Shown: piece by piece, positions 15,824 through 24,851 of the stretch
Layout of the letters: every line of letters begins with the position of its first letter
How positions within the stretch are numbered: the first letter of the stretch is position 1
Assembly (NCBI GenBank): GCA_016000195.1
Contig: JAECRO010000006.1
Coordinates: 1 to 64,000 of the forward strand
Length of the DNA stretch: 64,000 nucleotides
From: Burkholderiales bacterium
GTDB lineage: Bacteria > Pseudomonadota > Gammaproteobacteria > Burkholderiales > Burkholderiaceae_C
Direction of reading: 5' to 3'
Program-made: the position numbers and the translations under genes
Notes under the pieces: generated by a model
What the model was told of the DNA's origin: nothing
Seen by the model: the letters and a program-made list of their open reading frames with translations, nothing else
Databases searched by the model: none

Positions 15824-17066
15824 AAAATTTATTATTACTTTTGAGTTTTAGGTAATATACATAAGAATAAATTCCTGCTAGAAATATTGAAGTACTCCAT
15901 CTTGCATTTGCACCAAAAGGAGAAAAAAATACATTCCATATAAATCCAATAGTACCAGCATAAAAATAAATCGGAAATAGATTCATTTTTTTAACAAAAA
16001 TACTTACTATTTCATTCAGCAAAACCAACCAAAACACTCCCCCCAAAACTCCTGCCCAAATTAAAGTTCCCATCAAATATGAGTGTGCTGGAATTAACAA
16101 ATCAGATCCGAATTCTTCCGCCTCATTACCCTCCATCATTGAATAACCGAGTTGACTTTTCAAAACAGCATAAGTTTCAAGATAACCACTTCTATCCTTA
16201 GCCCATGACCCGTGACCTAACCATGGTTTATCCAAAAAGGCTTTCCCTGATATTAATATCTCTGATCGCCCGCCGAGTAAAATTCCATAGGTACCATTTG
16301 CTTGTGTTTGGTATTTGGCAGCGCTAGCTGGCGAAAAGTGCGACAACACAGAAGCCGATGAGAATAAATAACTAGCGCTTAAGTTAATAAAAAACAATAC
16401 TGGCAAAACAATAATAATTAATTTTAGCCCAACCCACTTACCCGAAAATTGCTTAGCCATGACTGGACTACTATTAGCACCAAATAATTTATAACATAAA
16501 ATTGCAATTAATGGAAAAACCGCCATACTCCTTCCATCAAAATACAAACTAATGACTGAAAATGCAATTAATAATAAAAATAATAATCCTAAATTTTTTC
16601 TTTGTAGAAAAAATGAATAATATACATAAATCAGACCTATTACAGCGCTGCCAATCCCCCACTTCCAAAAATTATCTAAAAAATATTCCGTTGGAAATAA
16701 CAAAAGACTGATTAAGCCACCACAAAGTGTGCCAAATACAAACGAAGGAAATCTTTCAAAATTGCTTTTTAAAAAATTTAACAACCCTATAAACGTACTT
16801 ATAAAAACTACGGGAGTAAAAACCCCCTTAATAGCATCTAAAAATATAGTTTGATTATAAAAATCAGAAAATAACTGTGCACACACCCATAAAAAGCCAA
16901 ATCCAACAATTTTTTTCTCAGATGTAGATAAGCGGAGTCTTCCAGCACGCAAGATCATATAGCTGATGGTCAATAACTCACCAACGAATATCTCGCCAAA
17001 TAAATTTATTTTTTGAGCTGATATTAAACCTATAAAAAGTGGGAAAAACAACAACTTAAAATACAT
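15813..17066 (-). CDS. wzy: O-antigen/polysaccharide polymerase (Wzy-like)
   Basis: Predicted periplasmic-side polymerase that joins lipid-linked repeat units. The 417-residue protein is very hydrophobic, with about eleven membrane segments, for example LLFFPLFIGLISA, FVFGTLCGGLISLLLF, VIGLIYVYYSFFL and LGLLFLLLIAFSVISLYF. A long outer loop (about residues 235-330) holds GILLGGRSEILISGKAFLDK and WLGHGSWAKDRSGY, which resembles the O-antigen ligase/polymerase region with its conserved Arg and G-x-G-x-W/H pattern. Wzy proteins are poorly conserved, so the call rests on topology, this loop and the position among wzx and glycosyltransferases. The ligase family WaaL is a less likely alternative. 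Confidence 0.8.
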   Translation of the reverse strand: MYFKLLFFPLFIGLISAQKINLFGEIFVGELLTISYMILRAGRLRLSTSEKKIVGFGFLWVCAQLFSDFYNQTIFLDAIKGVFTPVVFISTFIGLLNFLKSNFERFPSFVFGTLCGGLISLLLFPTEYFLDNFWKWGIGSAVIGLIYVYYSFFLQRKNLGLLFLLLIAFSVISLYFDGRSMAVFPLIAILCYKLFGANSSPVMAKQFSGKWVGLKLIIIVLPVLFFINLSASYLFSSASVLSHFSPASAAKYQTQANGTYGILLGGRSEILISGKAFLDKPWLGHGSWAKDRSGYLETYAVLKSQLGYSMMEGNEAEEFGSDLLIPAHSYLMGTLIWAGVLGGVFWLVLLNEIVSIFVKKMNLFPIYFYAGTIGFIWNVFFSPFGANARWSTSIFLAGIYSYVYYLKLKSNNKFYEN

Positions 17067-17136
17067 ACATTTAACCTAGCGCGAACTTTACTAAAATATA
17101 GTAATTTAACAAAAACCAATCAATGCCTAAATTAAA

Positions 17137-18138
17137 TTAAATTAAAACAGCCTTAGCTTTAGCAATATTTATTTTTTGCAGCATTCGCATTTTTGGATTA
17201 CTCAAATAGCAAAACCATTTTAAATAAAAAAATCTTTTTAACAGCTTCAAATCTATGTTTGAAGTGCTCTTTGTAGCAATAAAGCATTTAAACAACGCAA
17301 AAAAATCTTTAGCTAAGATCAAAGGTGCAAACGCAAAAAATATTAAGCTACTATTAATCATAGTGCTTTTAGTGCAGATAGAATAAATTTGAAGGAATAA
17401 TGCACTCGAACCAAATCCTTCATTCATTTTTATTACATTTTTGTAGTTAAATCTTGAAGGATCAACTGCATGCAATATCAGCGGAGTGTTCTCATACCAT
17501 ACTGAACACCCAGAAAGTACCATTGCCAATACTATTTCCGAGTCATCACCAGCTAATTGCGTAGATTGAGAACGGCCTACTAAAATAGGCGAAAATCCGG
17601 ATTTAAATATTGATTTAAGTTTACTAGCACGAACTGCCATACCAGCTCCCCATACGCATTGACCAGTATCTAATAATCCAGATTCAAATGGCAAATGCCC
17701 AATAGCAAAACTGCTAGCATATCGTTGTATCGCTTCTGGTATATAGCGATCAGAAGGTAACTTCGTTGCACATCCAAAAACACCAACGCTTGTATCACTG
17801 TCAAAAATAGTCTCTGCAATATGCAAATATTTTTCGGTAGGCCAATTATCATCATCGATAAAAGCAATATATTGACCAGAGGCAGCCATTACTCCAGACA
17901 TCCTGGCATACATGAGTCCAGCCTTACTTTCGCGTATGATCTTGAATGAGGTAAAATTATTTATTTCTACCGTTTCTAAAGCGTATTTAACAGTTTGATC
18001 AGTGCATAAATTATCAACTAGAATTATTTCTATTGCATTGCTATTGTACTTTTTTATTGCTGTAAATATACTGTCAAGTGTCGCTTTTATTCTCGACTCA
18101 CTATTATAGCAACAAATAATAATAGTCCACTTATTCAC
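17137..18138 (-). CDS. Glycosyltransferase family 2
   Basis: GT-A transferase of 333 residues: MNKWTIIICCYNSESRIKAT, IEIILVDNLCTDQTVKYALE and GQYIAFIDDDNWPTEKYLH with a DDD metal motif (about residues 92-98). CVWGAGMAVRASKLKSIF and GDDSEIVLAMVLSGCSVWYE follow, typical of the acceptor-binding part of GT2 enzymes. The C-terminal 80 residues include a hydrophobic stretch (SSLIFFAFAPLILAKDFFAL). Unlike its neighbours it does not overlap adjacent genes (70 bp to wzy, 93 bp from the pyruvyl transferase). AT-rich. Specificity unknown. Confidence 0.88.
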   Translation of the reverse strand: MNKWTIIICCYNSESRIKATLDSIFTAIKKYNSNAIEIILVDNLCTDQTVKYALETVEINNFTSFKIIRESKAGLMYARMSGVMAASGQYIAFIDDDNWPTEKYLHIAETIFDSDTSVGVFGCATKLPSDRYIPEAIQRYASSFAIGHLPFESGLLDTGQCVWGAGMAVRASKLKSIFKSGFSPILVGRSQSTQLAGDDSEIVLAMVLSGCSVWYENTPLILHAVDPSRFNYKNVIKMNEGFGSSALFLQIYSICTKSTMINSSLIFFAFAPLILAKDFFALFKCFIATKSTSNIDLKLLKRFFYLKWFCYLSNPKMRMLQKINIAKAKAVLI

Positions 18139-18231
18139 AATTAATACCTTTAACTTTTAGCGCCGAAATATACTGCCATTTTATACATATAATCAACAAG
18201 AATAACCATGATTTATTTTGGTAAAATTTGG

Positions 18232-19122
18232 CTAATTATTAACAAATGTCACGTTTGGAAAATATTTTTGAATAGAATTTGTATAAACTTCAAAATTTTT
18301 ACCATACGAGTTGTCTAGCATTGTCACTTTTTTACCTAAGAGAGCCGCACTAATACAAACATGCAACCGATCTGACACTATATGATTTGCACGATCAATA
18401 ACAGACAAAAAATCACTTGCAATGACATCTGCTTCTAATCTATTTACATATGTGGAAGAATGCTTTGATGAAAGATCATATTTCTCAGAGTATTTATTTG
18501 AGTATTTTGATTCAACATCTACTCGCATTAAATGCATTTCGTTATCATATTGCGGTTTTATTTTTTGCAATTTAACCCTCCAACGAATATACGATATTAA
18601 TATATTTGGAAAAAATACTAACTTCACTCTGGCTATTGGATTTGAGCATTTTTTTATAACTGAGTTAAAATCAAGACCAAAAACCAAATCATGTGTTAAA
18701 AAAGCTTGCGCTCTAGTAGCAAACAAGCCGACATGGCTAAAGCTTTTTTGCTCTCGACAGAAGAGATAGAATCTTTCATCCATTTTTTGTAATAAATCTT
18801 CATTTCCACGAATTGAATGAGGCAATAGTATGAATTTACTTATATTTACCTCCAAACATTTTTCAATTACTTTACGAGCTTGATCATACTCAGGAATAAG
18901 ATTACCACCACCCGCATAAATTACCACATCGCCTGTTGATATTTCTCCACCCACTTCTATCAATGATAGGATATCTAACCGCTCAAATAATTGCCATGTA
19001 GCTGCAGCAATAACTCCATCACCTGCATTACCGCCATTTGGTATATATTTTATTTTATTTTGTTTTTTTAGGGAATTTAAGGTTGCGTATAAGTCATTCC
19101 ACTCATGAGAATTTATTAACAT
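18232..19122 (-). CDS. Polysaccharide pyruvyl transferase family protein
   Basis: Likely adds a pyruvate ketal to a sugar of the repeat unit from phosphoenolpyruvate (CsaB/GumL-type domain). The 296-residue protein shows the family order: IPNGGNAGDGVIAAATWQLF (glycine-rich start, about 27-46), VVIYAGGGNLIPEYDQARKV, KFILLPHSIRGNEDLLQKM, and near the C-terminus IVSDRLHVCISAALLGKKVT then MLDNSYGKNFEVY. The S-D-R-L-H motif is characteristic. It follows wzx by 9 bp. Some members of this superfamily transfer other groups, so pyruvylation is an inference. Pyruvate would add negative charge to the polymer. Confidence 0.85.
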   Translation of the reverse strand: MLINSHEWNDLYATLNSLKKQNKIKYIPNGGNAGDGVIAAATWQLFERLDILSLIEVGGEISTGDVVIYAGGGNLIPEYDQARKVIEKCLEVNISKFILLPHSIRGNEDLLQKMDERFYLFCREQKSFSHVGLFATRAQAFLTHDLVFGLDFNSVIKKCSNPIARVKLVFFPNILISYIRWRVKLQKIKPQYDNEMHLMRVDVESKYSNKYSEKYDLSSKHSSTYVNRLEADVIASDFLSVIDRANHIVSDRLHVCISAALLGKKVTMLDNSYGKNFEVYTNSIQKYFPNVTFVNN

Positions 19123-19131
19123 AATTTAATT

Positions 19132-20472
19132 TTAAATTTTTTGATTAGCTTTTTTAAAGCTTGATATTATACATCTACCAGGAAAAATTAATGCGCTCAT
19201 CTGCATCCAAAAGCATTTTCTGGTTTTTACACTTATATAATTCATTAAAATGGATGTCGTAAAACAAGTTATTAATGTTGCAAGAGCCGAACCTTTAATT
19301 CCATAAATCGGTATTAAAATTAAATTTAACAAAATATTAATAATTGCGCCTGCCAGCGTACGATACATTGTTTGCTTAGTAATATTCTCCACCAACATCC
19401 ATTTACCTGCGGCCACGCCCATAAAGACAAAAACGCCACTCCAAACGTGAATTGCCAATACGCTTCCCGCAATCATATATTTCTCCCCAAAAAGCGATTT
19501 CATTATCAGATCAGAAAATATTGATATTGGTATTGCAATCAATATTGATGCTAACATCATACTTTCAAAAAGAATAAGAATTCTTTTTGAATAAATTTCA
19601 TCGCCTAGTTTCTTTGTTGCGATAATTGCCGGAAATATTGATGTACATATAATCACAGGAACTAGGTATGTAGTTTCAGAAATACGTAGTGCCGCTGAAT
19701 ACAATCCCACGTCCGCCACCCCCAATAGTTCTTTAATTATTATTTGATCTATCCGCATGTAAAGGCTAATTGCAAGACTTGAAACTATAAGGGGCCATGA
19801 ATCTTTCAACAAGGAAGTTGCGATTGATTTTGAAAAATATGAAAATATTGATATGCTATTTTTGGCGTAAAGCATTAAAATAAATGCCAATGCCAACATT
19901 ATTTGATCGATAAGTGTGACGATTACAAAAGGCATTAAATCAGCCTCGATATATATTAAATATAACTTTACTGCAGATGATATCGCCAATTGCACTGTTC
20001 TGCACATTGAAACGTATTTGATTTGCGTAGTTGATTGAAAATAAAAATCTGCTATTTCAAAAGTTTGAAATAGCAGACCCATAGCTATAATATATATATA
20101 TATATTTGTCTGCTTATCATTTGACGACCATGGAAGTATTGTTGCTATTACGCCAAGTACAACAAGACTTGCTGTTACTTTCAACCAGAATGCAGTTCCT
20201 AAAATTTTATTCTTGCACTCAGGTTGATTTATTAACTCTCGGACGACTACGCCATCTAGTCCCAATTTGGAAAGTGCGGCAAATAGTGCAACAAATGCTC
20301 CTGCGTAGCTAAAAATTCCAAATTGCATTGGGCCTAGATATCGAGCGACATAGATACCTACAAATACTCCAGCTAATAAACGAAAAAATTGCTCAAAAAA
20401 CATCCACGACGTATTAATAAAGTATTTAATAAAGCTTTTGTGCGTTATTATTTTTTTTAATTTATTCAACAT
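19132..20472 (-). CDS. wzx: Oligosaccharide flippase (Wzx-like)
   Basis: Predicted inner-membrane flippase that moves undecaprenyl-linked repeat units to the periplasm. The 446-residue protein has about twelve to fourteen membrane segments and the family N-terminus INTSWMFFEQFFRLLAGVFV followed by GIYVARYLGPMQFGIFSYAG (residues 20-60). Further typical parts are LGVADVGLYSAALRISETTY and GIKGSALATLITCFTTSILM. It belongs to the polysaccharide_synt / MATE-like superfamily. An (AT)n run around 20093-20105 lies inside the gene and encodes an Ile/Tyr stretch; slippage there could vary expression, but this is speculative. It is the first gene after a 356-bp gene-free stretch. Confidence 0.9.
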   Translation of the reverse strand: MLNKLKKIITHKSFIKYFINTSWMFFEQFFRLLAGVFVGIYVARYLGPMQFGIFSYAGAFVALFAALSKLGLDGVVVRELINQPECKNKILGTAFWLKVTASLVVLGVIATILPWSSNDKQTNIYIYIIAMGLLFQTFEIADFYFQSTTQIKYVSMCRTVQLAISSAVKLYLIYIEADLMPFVIVTLIDQIMLALAFILMLYAKNSISIFSYFSKSIATSLLKDSWPLIVSSLAISLYMRIDQIIIKELLGVADVGLYSAALRISETTYLVPVIICTSIFPAIIATKKLGDEIYSKRILILFESMMLASILIAIPISIFSDLIMKSLFGEKYMIAGSVLAIHVWSGVFVFMGVAAGKWMLVENITKQTMYRTLAGAIINILLNLILIPIYGIKGSALATLITCFTTSILMNYISVKTRKCFWMQMSALIFPGRCIISSFKKANQKI

Positions 20473-20828
20473 TTTTTAACGACATATTTCAATCATGGCG
20501 GATAAATTACTTGACGCTTGCAGCGCGTCTCAAGAGTTGCCAGATTACCTTTAAATGCCTCTCTTCTTGAGTGAGGAGTTTTTAAAGGTTTTTAAATTTC
20601 AACTCAACTATTTTGCCAACTAATTAACTTTTAATTGGCACTTTTGCTCAACTTTTTAACTACTTTTTTAATCAGATTTATCATCGGCTAATAAATTTTT
20701 AAGCCACTCTGATTCTGTAGTTATTTATTATAATTGAACGCATGATGTGAGTATAAGTATAACTAATTAATCACAAGTATTAGCTGATCTCTATAAAGAA
20801 CCATTGATTCAACGCTTTTTCCTGTTAG
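20473..20828. other. AT-rich gene-free region between gmd and wzx
   Basis: No open frame of note. Very AT-rich, with an imperfect palindrome GCCAACTAATTAAC / TTAATTGGC (about 20617-20640) and several possible -10 hexamers on the minus strand. It marks the border between the GC-rich precursor genes and the AT-rich cassette. It could hold a promoter for wzx and following genes, but no convincing -35/-10 pair stands out. Confidence 0.4.
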
Positions 20829-21932
20829 TTACTCGATGCTCACATTGACTCTGTAGCCATGCTGTTTGAGCAATGCATGCTGCTTGGCCTGAGCCAAGTC
20901 ATTGGCCACCATTTCCTTGCACATTTCCTGTACGGTGATTTCAGGCGTCCAGCCGAGCTTTTGCTTGGCCTTACTGGGATCACCCAGCAGGGTTTCAACT
21001 TCCGCAGGACGGAAATAGCGAGGGTCGATCTTGACGATGGGCTTGTCGTTCCAGTAGCCGACTTCGTTAACGCCCTGCCCTTCCCAGTGCAATTGCATGC
21101 CGAGTTCGGCCGCGCTCCATTCGATGAACTGGCGCACGCTGTACTGCACGCCGGTGGCAATTACAAAGTCTTCGGCCTGGTCTTGCTGCAGCATCATCCA
21201 CTGCATGCGCACATAGTCCTTGGCGTGGCCCCAGTCGCGCAGGGCGTCGATGTTGCCCATGTACAGGCAATCTTCCAGGCCCATGCTGATATTGGCCAGG
21301 CCACGGGTGATCTTGCGAGTGACAAAGGTTTCACCCCGGCGCGGGCTTTCGTGGTTGAACAAAATGCCGTTGCAGGCATACATGCCGTAGGCCTCGCGGT
21401 AGTTCACCGTGATCCAGTACGCGTAAAGCTTAGCCACGGCGTAGGGGCTGCGTGGGTAAAACGGCGTGGTTTCCTTTTGCGGAGTTTCTTGCACCAAGCC
21501 GTACAGCTCGGAGGTAGAAGCTTGATAAAAGCGTGTTTTCTTTTTCAGACCCAGGATGCGAATGGCTTCCAGAATACGCAGGGTGCCCATGCCATCCACG
21601 TCGGCGGTGTATTCAGGGCTTTCAAAGCTCACCGCCACATGGCTTTGAGCGCCAAGGTTATAAATTTCGTCGGGCTGGGTCTGCTGAATAATGCGCGTCA
21701 GGTTGCTCGAATCGCTCAGGTCGCCGTAGTGCAGATTGAACCGGGCATTGTCAGTGTGCGGATCCTGGTAAATGTGGTCCACACGGGCGGTATTAAAGCT
21801 CGATGCACGACGCTTGATGCCGTGGACGATGTAGCCTTTTTCCAACAAGAATTCGGCCAGATAAGAGCCGTCCTGGCCGGTAATGCCGGTAATGAGGGCG
21901 ACTTTGGGGGTGGTGTTGAATGCAATGGTCAT
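20829..21932 (-). CDS. gmd: GDP-mannose 4,6-dehydratase
   Basis: First step from GDP-mannose to GDP-L-fucose, making GDP-4-keto-6-deoxymannose. The start is placed at ATG 21932 ([20 protein letters not shown]); an upstream ATG at 21977 adds 15 residues that lie over repeat-like DNA. The NAD(P)-binding loop is [20 protein letters not shown], the catalytic STSELYG and the Y-x3-K in [14 protein letters not shown] are intact, and [20 protein letters not shown] is the Gmd substrate loop. Length (367) matches the family. It acts with fcl downstream of manC. Spacing to fcl is 222 bp, unusually long for this pair, because a repeat lies between them. Confidence 0.96.
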   Translation of the reverse strand: MTIAFNTTPKVALITGITGQDGSYLAEFLLEKGYIVHGIKRRASSFNTARVDHIYQDPHTDNARFNLHYGDLSDSSNLTRIIQQTQPDEIYNLGAQSHVAVSFESPEYTADVDGMGTLRILEAIRILGLKKKTRFYQASTSELYGLVQETPQKETTPFYPRSPYAVAKLYAYWITVNYREAYGMYACNGILFNHESPRRGETFVTRKITRGLANISMGLEDCLYMGNIDALRDWGHAKDYVRMQWMMLQQDQAEDFVIATGVQYSVRQFIEWSAAELGMQLHWEGQGVNEVGYWNDKPIVKIDPRYFRPAEVETLLGDPSKAKQKLGWTPEITVQEMCKEMVANDLAQAKQHALLKQHGYRVNVSIE

Positions 21933-22023
21933 GGTTGGCGTGGTGGATATAGGCTCAAGGCCGGAATGACAAAACAAAAGATTTATGAATGACTAAGGCT
22001 ACGGATCAGCAATAACTTCCCTG

Positions 22024-22107
22024 CGTCATACCCGCGAAAGCGGGTATCCAGATTCGTTTGAGCGTTTCAGCCCGTGTTGCTGGATTCCCGCCTTCGCGGG
22101 AATGACG
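22024..22107. repeat. 84-bp palindromic repeat, copy 1 (downstream of fcl)
   Basis: Two outward-facing hairpin units, CGTCATACCCGCGAAAGCGG and its partner ending CCTTCGCGGGAATGACG, are joined by a spacer with CGTTTGAGCGTTTCAGCCCG. The reverse complement occurs at 23172-23254 with few differences, so fcl is framed by inverted copies. The GTCAT-CCCGCG hairpin is the REP-like type common in proteobacterial intergenic DNA. Confidence 0.9.
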
Positions 22108-22154
22108 GACGGGAAGTTACTATTTGCCAGATCCTAAAGAATGAAAGAAAGCGC

Positions 22155-23132
22155 TTATGAGTGCATCATGAAATCTTGATACGCAAGTTTCAAGCCGTCC
22201 TTCAGATTCACTTGCGCTTGCCAGCCCAATGATTCAAGGCGGCTGCTGTCCATGAGCTTGCGGGGTGCACCATCGGGTTTGGTGCTGTCAAAGTCGATGT
22301 CGCCCTGGTAGCCCACTACTTTGCCAACGGTTTGTGCCAATTCAGCAATGGTGATGTCGCTGCCGTAACCGACATTAATATGGCTTTGCATCGGGCTGGT
22401 GTGCTCGTCGTAAATAGATTTTTCCAGGTTCATGACGTGGATGCTGGCAGCGGCCATGTCGTCCACATACAAGAACTCGCGGCATGGGGTGCCAGTTCCC
22501 CAGATGGTGACTTTGGGCGCCTGGCTGGCCTTGGCTTCATGAAAGCGGCGAATCAGTGCGGGAATGACGTGGCTGTTTTCAGTGTGGTAGTTGTCGCCCA
22601 GGCCATACAGGTTGGTAGGCATGACACTGCGGTAGTCAATGCCGTGGCTGGCGCCATACTGGCGGTTGTAGCTTTCGCAGAGCTTGATGCCGGCAATCTT
22701 TGCAATGGCATACGGCTCGTTGGTCGGCTCCAGCAGGCCGGTCAACAGTGCATTTTCAGCCATCGGCTGCGAAGCCTGCCGGGGATAAATGCAGCTGGAA
22801 CCCAGGAATAGTAGTTTTTTAACACCGCTTTGAAAGGCAGCATCAATCACGTTGGCCTGCACCATCAGGTTTTGGTAGATGAATTCGGCCGGATACGTGT
22901 TGTTGGCATGAATACCCCCTACCTTGGCGGCAGCCAGGTACACCTGGTCAGGTTTTTCAGCCTGAAAAAAGTCGCGCACGGCAGACTGCTCGGTCAGGCT
23001 GAGTTCGGCATGGGTGCGGGTGATGATGTTCTCAGGCGCGTGGCCAGCAGCCAGCAGCTGGCGAACGATGGCGGAGCCCACCATGCCCCGGTGGCCAGCT
23101 ACGTAAATCTTGGGTGATAGTTTTTTTGCCAT
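22155..23132 (-). CDS. fcl: GDP-L-fucose synthase
   Basis: NADPH-dependent epimerase/reductase that converts GDP-4-keto-6-deoxymannose to GDP-L-fucose. The start is ATG 23132 ([20 protein letters not shown]); the 15 codons before it are repeat-derived. Rossmann loop [14 protein letters not shown], active-site [13 protein letters not shown] and Y-x3-K in [20 protein letters not shown] are present, followed by [20 protein letters not shown]. Length 325 residues is normal. It is enclosed by inverted copies of a palindromic repeat on both sides. With manC and gmd it gives a complete GDP-fucose route, so the polymer probably contains L-fucose. Confidence 0.96.
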   Translation of the reverse strand: MAKKLSPKIYVAGHRGMVGSAIVRQLLAAGHAPENIITRTHAELSLTEQSAVRDFFQAEKPDQVYLAAAKVGGIHANNTYPAEFIYQNLMVQANVIDAAFQSGVKKLLFLGSSCIYPRQASQPMAENALLTGLLEPTNEPYAIAKIAGIKLCESYNRQYGASHGIDYRSVMPTNLYGLGDNYHTENSHVIPALIRRFHEAKASQAPKVTIWGTGTPCREFLYVDDMAAASIHVMNLEKSIYDEHTSPMQSHINVGYGSDITIAELAQTVGKVVGYQGDIDFDSTKPDGAPRKLMDSSRLESLGWQAQVNLKDGLKLAYQDFMMHS

Positions 23133-23171
23133 GGTTATCCCTTGGTATCTGGAAAATAATAACTTCTCGTT

Positions 23172-23254
23172 CGTCATACCCCCGAAGGCGGGAATCCAGC
23201 AACATGGGTTGAACGCTCAAACGAGTCTGGATACCCGCCTTCGCGGGTATGACG
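23172..23254. repeat. 83-bp palindromic repeat, copy 2 (upstream of fcl)
   Basis: Reads CGTCATACCCCCGAAGGCGG, then a spacer with GGGTTGAACGCTCAAACGAG, and ends CCTTCGCGGGTATGACG. It is the inverted counterpart of 22024-22107. It lies in the 148-bp gap between manC and fcl and could form a strong RNA hairpin in the operon transcript. Confidence 0.9.
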
Positions 23255-23280
23255 CAGGAAAGTTATTGCTGACCGCATCC

Positions 23281-24741
23281 TTAAACCTGAGTGGGCAGCG
23301 CGGCGATGCGGCCATAGGTGTCTTCAAACCGCACGATATCGTCTTCACCCAGATAACCGCCCGACTGCACTTCAATCAGTTCAAGCTCGGTTTTGCCAGG
23401 ATTTTCCAGGCGGTGCTTGACCCCCAGGGGAATGTAGGTGCTCTGGTTTTCAGTCAGTAAAACTTCTTCATCACCCCGGGTAATGAGGGCTGTGCCTTTA
23501 ACCACAATCCAGTGTTCGGCACGGTGGTAATGCATTTGCAGACTGAGCTTGGCGCCGGGGCGCACGGTGATGCGCTTGACCTGATAGCGCGTGCCCGCAT
23601 CCACACTGTCGTACCAACCCCAGGGGCGCTCGACCTTGCGATGCTGCACAGCCTGCGGAGTTTTCCGGGTTTCAAGCAGCGCAACGACTTGCTTGACCTC
23701 TTCGGCATGGCTGCTGCTGGCCACCAGCAGCGCGTCGGGCGTGTCAATGATCAGCAGGTCTTGCGTACCCAAAGCCACCACGGGGCGGTGCGGCGCATAA
23801 ATATAGGTGTTGCTCGCCTGCACGACGATGCCTTGGCCGTCAATGCGGTTGCCATCATCGTCAGGTGTGTTGAGTTCGGCAACGGCGTTCCAGCTGCCCA
23901 CGTCGCTCCAGGCGCCGGCAAAGGGCACCACTGCCACATTGGCGTGGTGCTCCAGCACGGCGTAGTCCACGCTTTCGGCGCGGCAGGCGATAAAAGCGAC
24001 GGGTTCGGGCCGGATAAAGATTCCGTCCTCGGTAGCACCTGCCACGGCTTGCTGGCAGCTTTTAAAAATATCGGGCGCGTGCAGGCGCAACGCTTCCCTG
24101 AGCGTCTGGGACTGAATCAGAAAGATACCGGCATTCCACAGCACATCGCCTTGCAGCAGCAAAACCTGGGCTTTGTCAGCAGCCGGTTTTTCGATAAAGC
24201 GGGCGACCTGATTACTCTGACCATTGGCGTTCAGCATGCCGCGCTGAATATAGCCATAAGCCGTACTCGGAAAGCTGGGCACGACGCCGAAGGTAACGAT
24301 GGCACCAGCGGCAGCGGCTGGGCAGCCCTGCAGCACCATGGTGCCAAAGGCCTCGGCATCGGGAATATGGTGGTCTGAAGGGCAAAACAGCAGCAGGTCT
24401 TCAGGCCGGGACCGCAATGCGGCCAGGGCCATGGCAGCGGCGGTATTGCGTGCCACGGGCTCAAGCATGACGCGCCCGTTCACGCCCGCAGCCTTTAGCG
24501 CCTCTATAACCAGGAACCGATGATCTTCAGCTGCAATGCATAAAGCGTGAGGAGCGCCGGGGTTGAACTGTGCCACGCGCTCCAGCGTGTGCTGCAGCAG
24601 GCTTTTTCCCTTGACCAAGGGCACGAACTGCTTGGGAAAGCTCTTGCGGCTGAGCGGCCAAAGCCGTGTACCAGCGCCGCCACACAAAATGACGGGCGTG
24701 ATGTTGTAAGCGTTGATAAGGTCAGTTTTTCTTGTGCTCAT
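23281..24741 (-). CDS. manC: Mannose-1-phosphate guanylyltransferase / mannose-6-phosphate isomerase
   Basis: Bifunctional type II enzyme that makes GDP-mannose and may interconvert fructose-6-P and mannose-6-P. The start is ATG 24741 (MSTRKTDLINAYNITPVILC). Nucleotidyltransferase domain: GGAGTRLWPLSRKSFPKQFV (about 21-40), LEPVARNTAAAMALAALRSR, FIEKPAADKAQ. The C-terminal cupin isomerase domain holds RPWGWYDSVDAGTRYQVKRI, QMHYHRAEHWIVVKGTALIT and ENQSTYIPLGVKHRLENPGK. Length 486 is usual. It feeds gmd and fcl and also the substrate of gmm. It lies 110 bp after wzc; no phosphomannomutase gene is present in the window, so that step must be encoded elsewhere. Confidence 0.95.
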   Translation of the reverse strand: MSTRKTDLINAYNITPVILCGGAGTRLWPLSRKSFPKQFVPLVKGKSLLQHTLERVAQFNPGAPHALCIAAEDHRFLVIEALKAAGVNGRVMLEPVARNTAAAMALAALRSRPEDLLLFCPSDHHIPDAEAFGTMVLQGCPAAAAGAIVTFGVVPSFPSTAYGYIQRGMLNANGQSNQVARFIEKPAADKAQVLLLQGDVLWNAGIFLIQSQTLREALRLHAPDIFKSCQQAVAGATEDGIFIRPEPVAFIACRAESVDYAVLEHHANVAVVPFAGAWSDVGSWNAVAELNTPDDDGNRIDGQGIVVQASNTYIYAPHRPVVALGTQDLLIIDTPDALLVASSSHAEEVKQVVALLETRKTPQAVQHRKVERPWGWYDSVDAGTRYQVKRITVRPGAKLSLQMHYHRAEHWIVVKGTALITRGDEEVLLTENQSTYIPLGVKHRLENPGKTELELIEVQSGGYLGEDDIVRFEDTYGRIAALPTQV

Positions 24742-24851
24742 TGCCTGGGCCGTTGGGTTGGTAGGGATTTCAGGATTTGGGTACGACGCACTTGCATGAT
24801 GCGACGTAATGGCATGGCGCCTGAAGCTGACGCGCAAGCTTGCATGCCTGT

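Noticed and set aside
20093-20105. (AT)n run considered as a phase-variation tract
   Set aside because: It lies inside wzx in frame and is short and imperfect; kept only as a remark in the gene entry.
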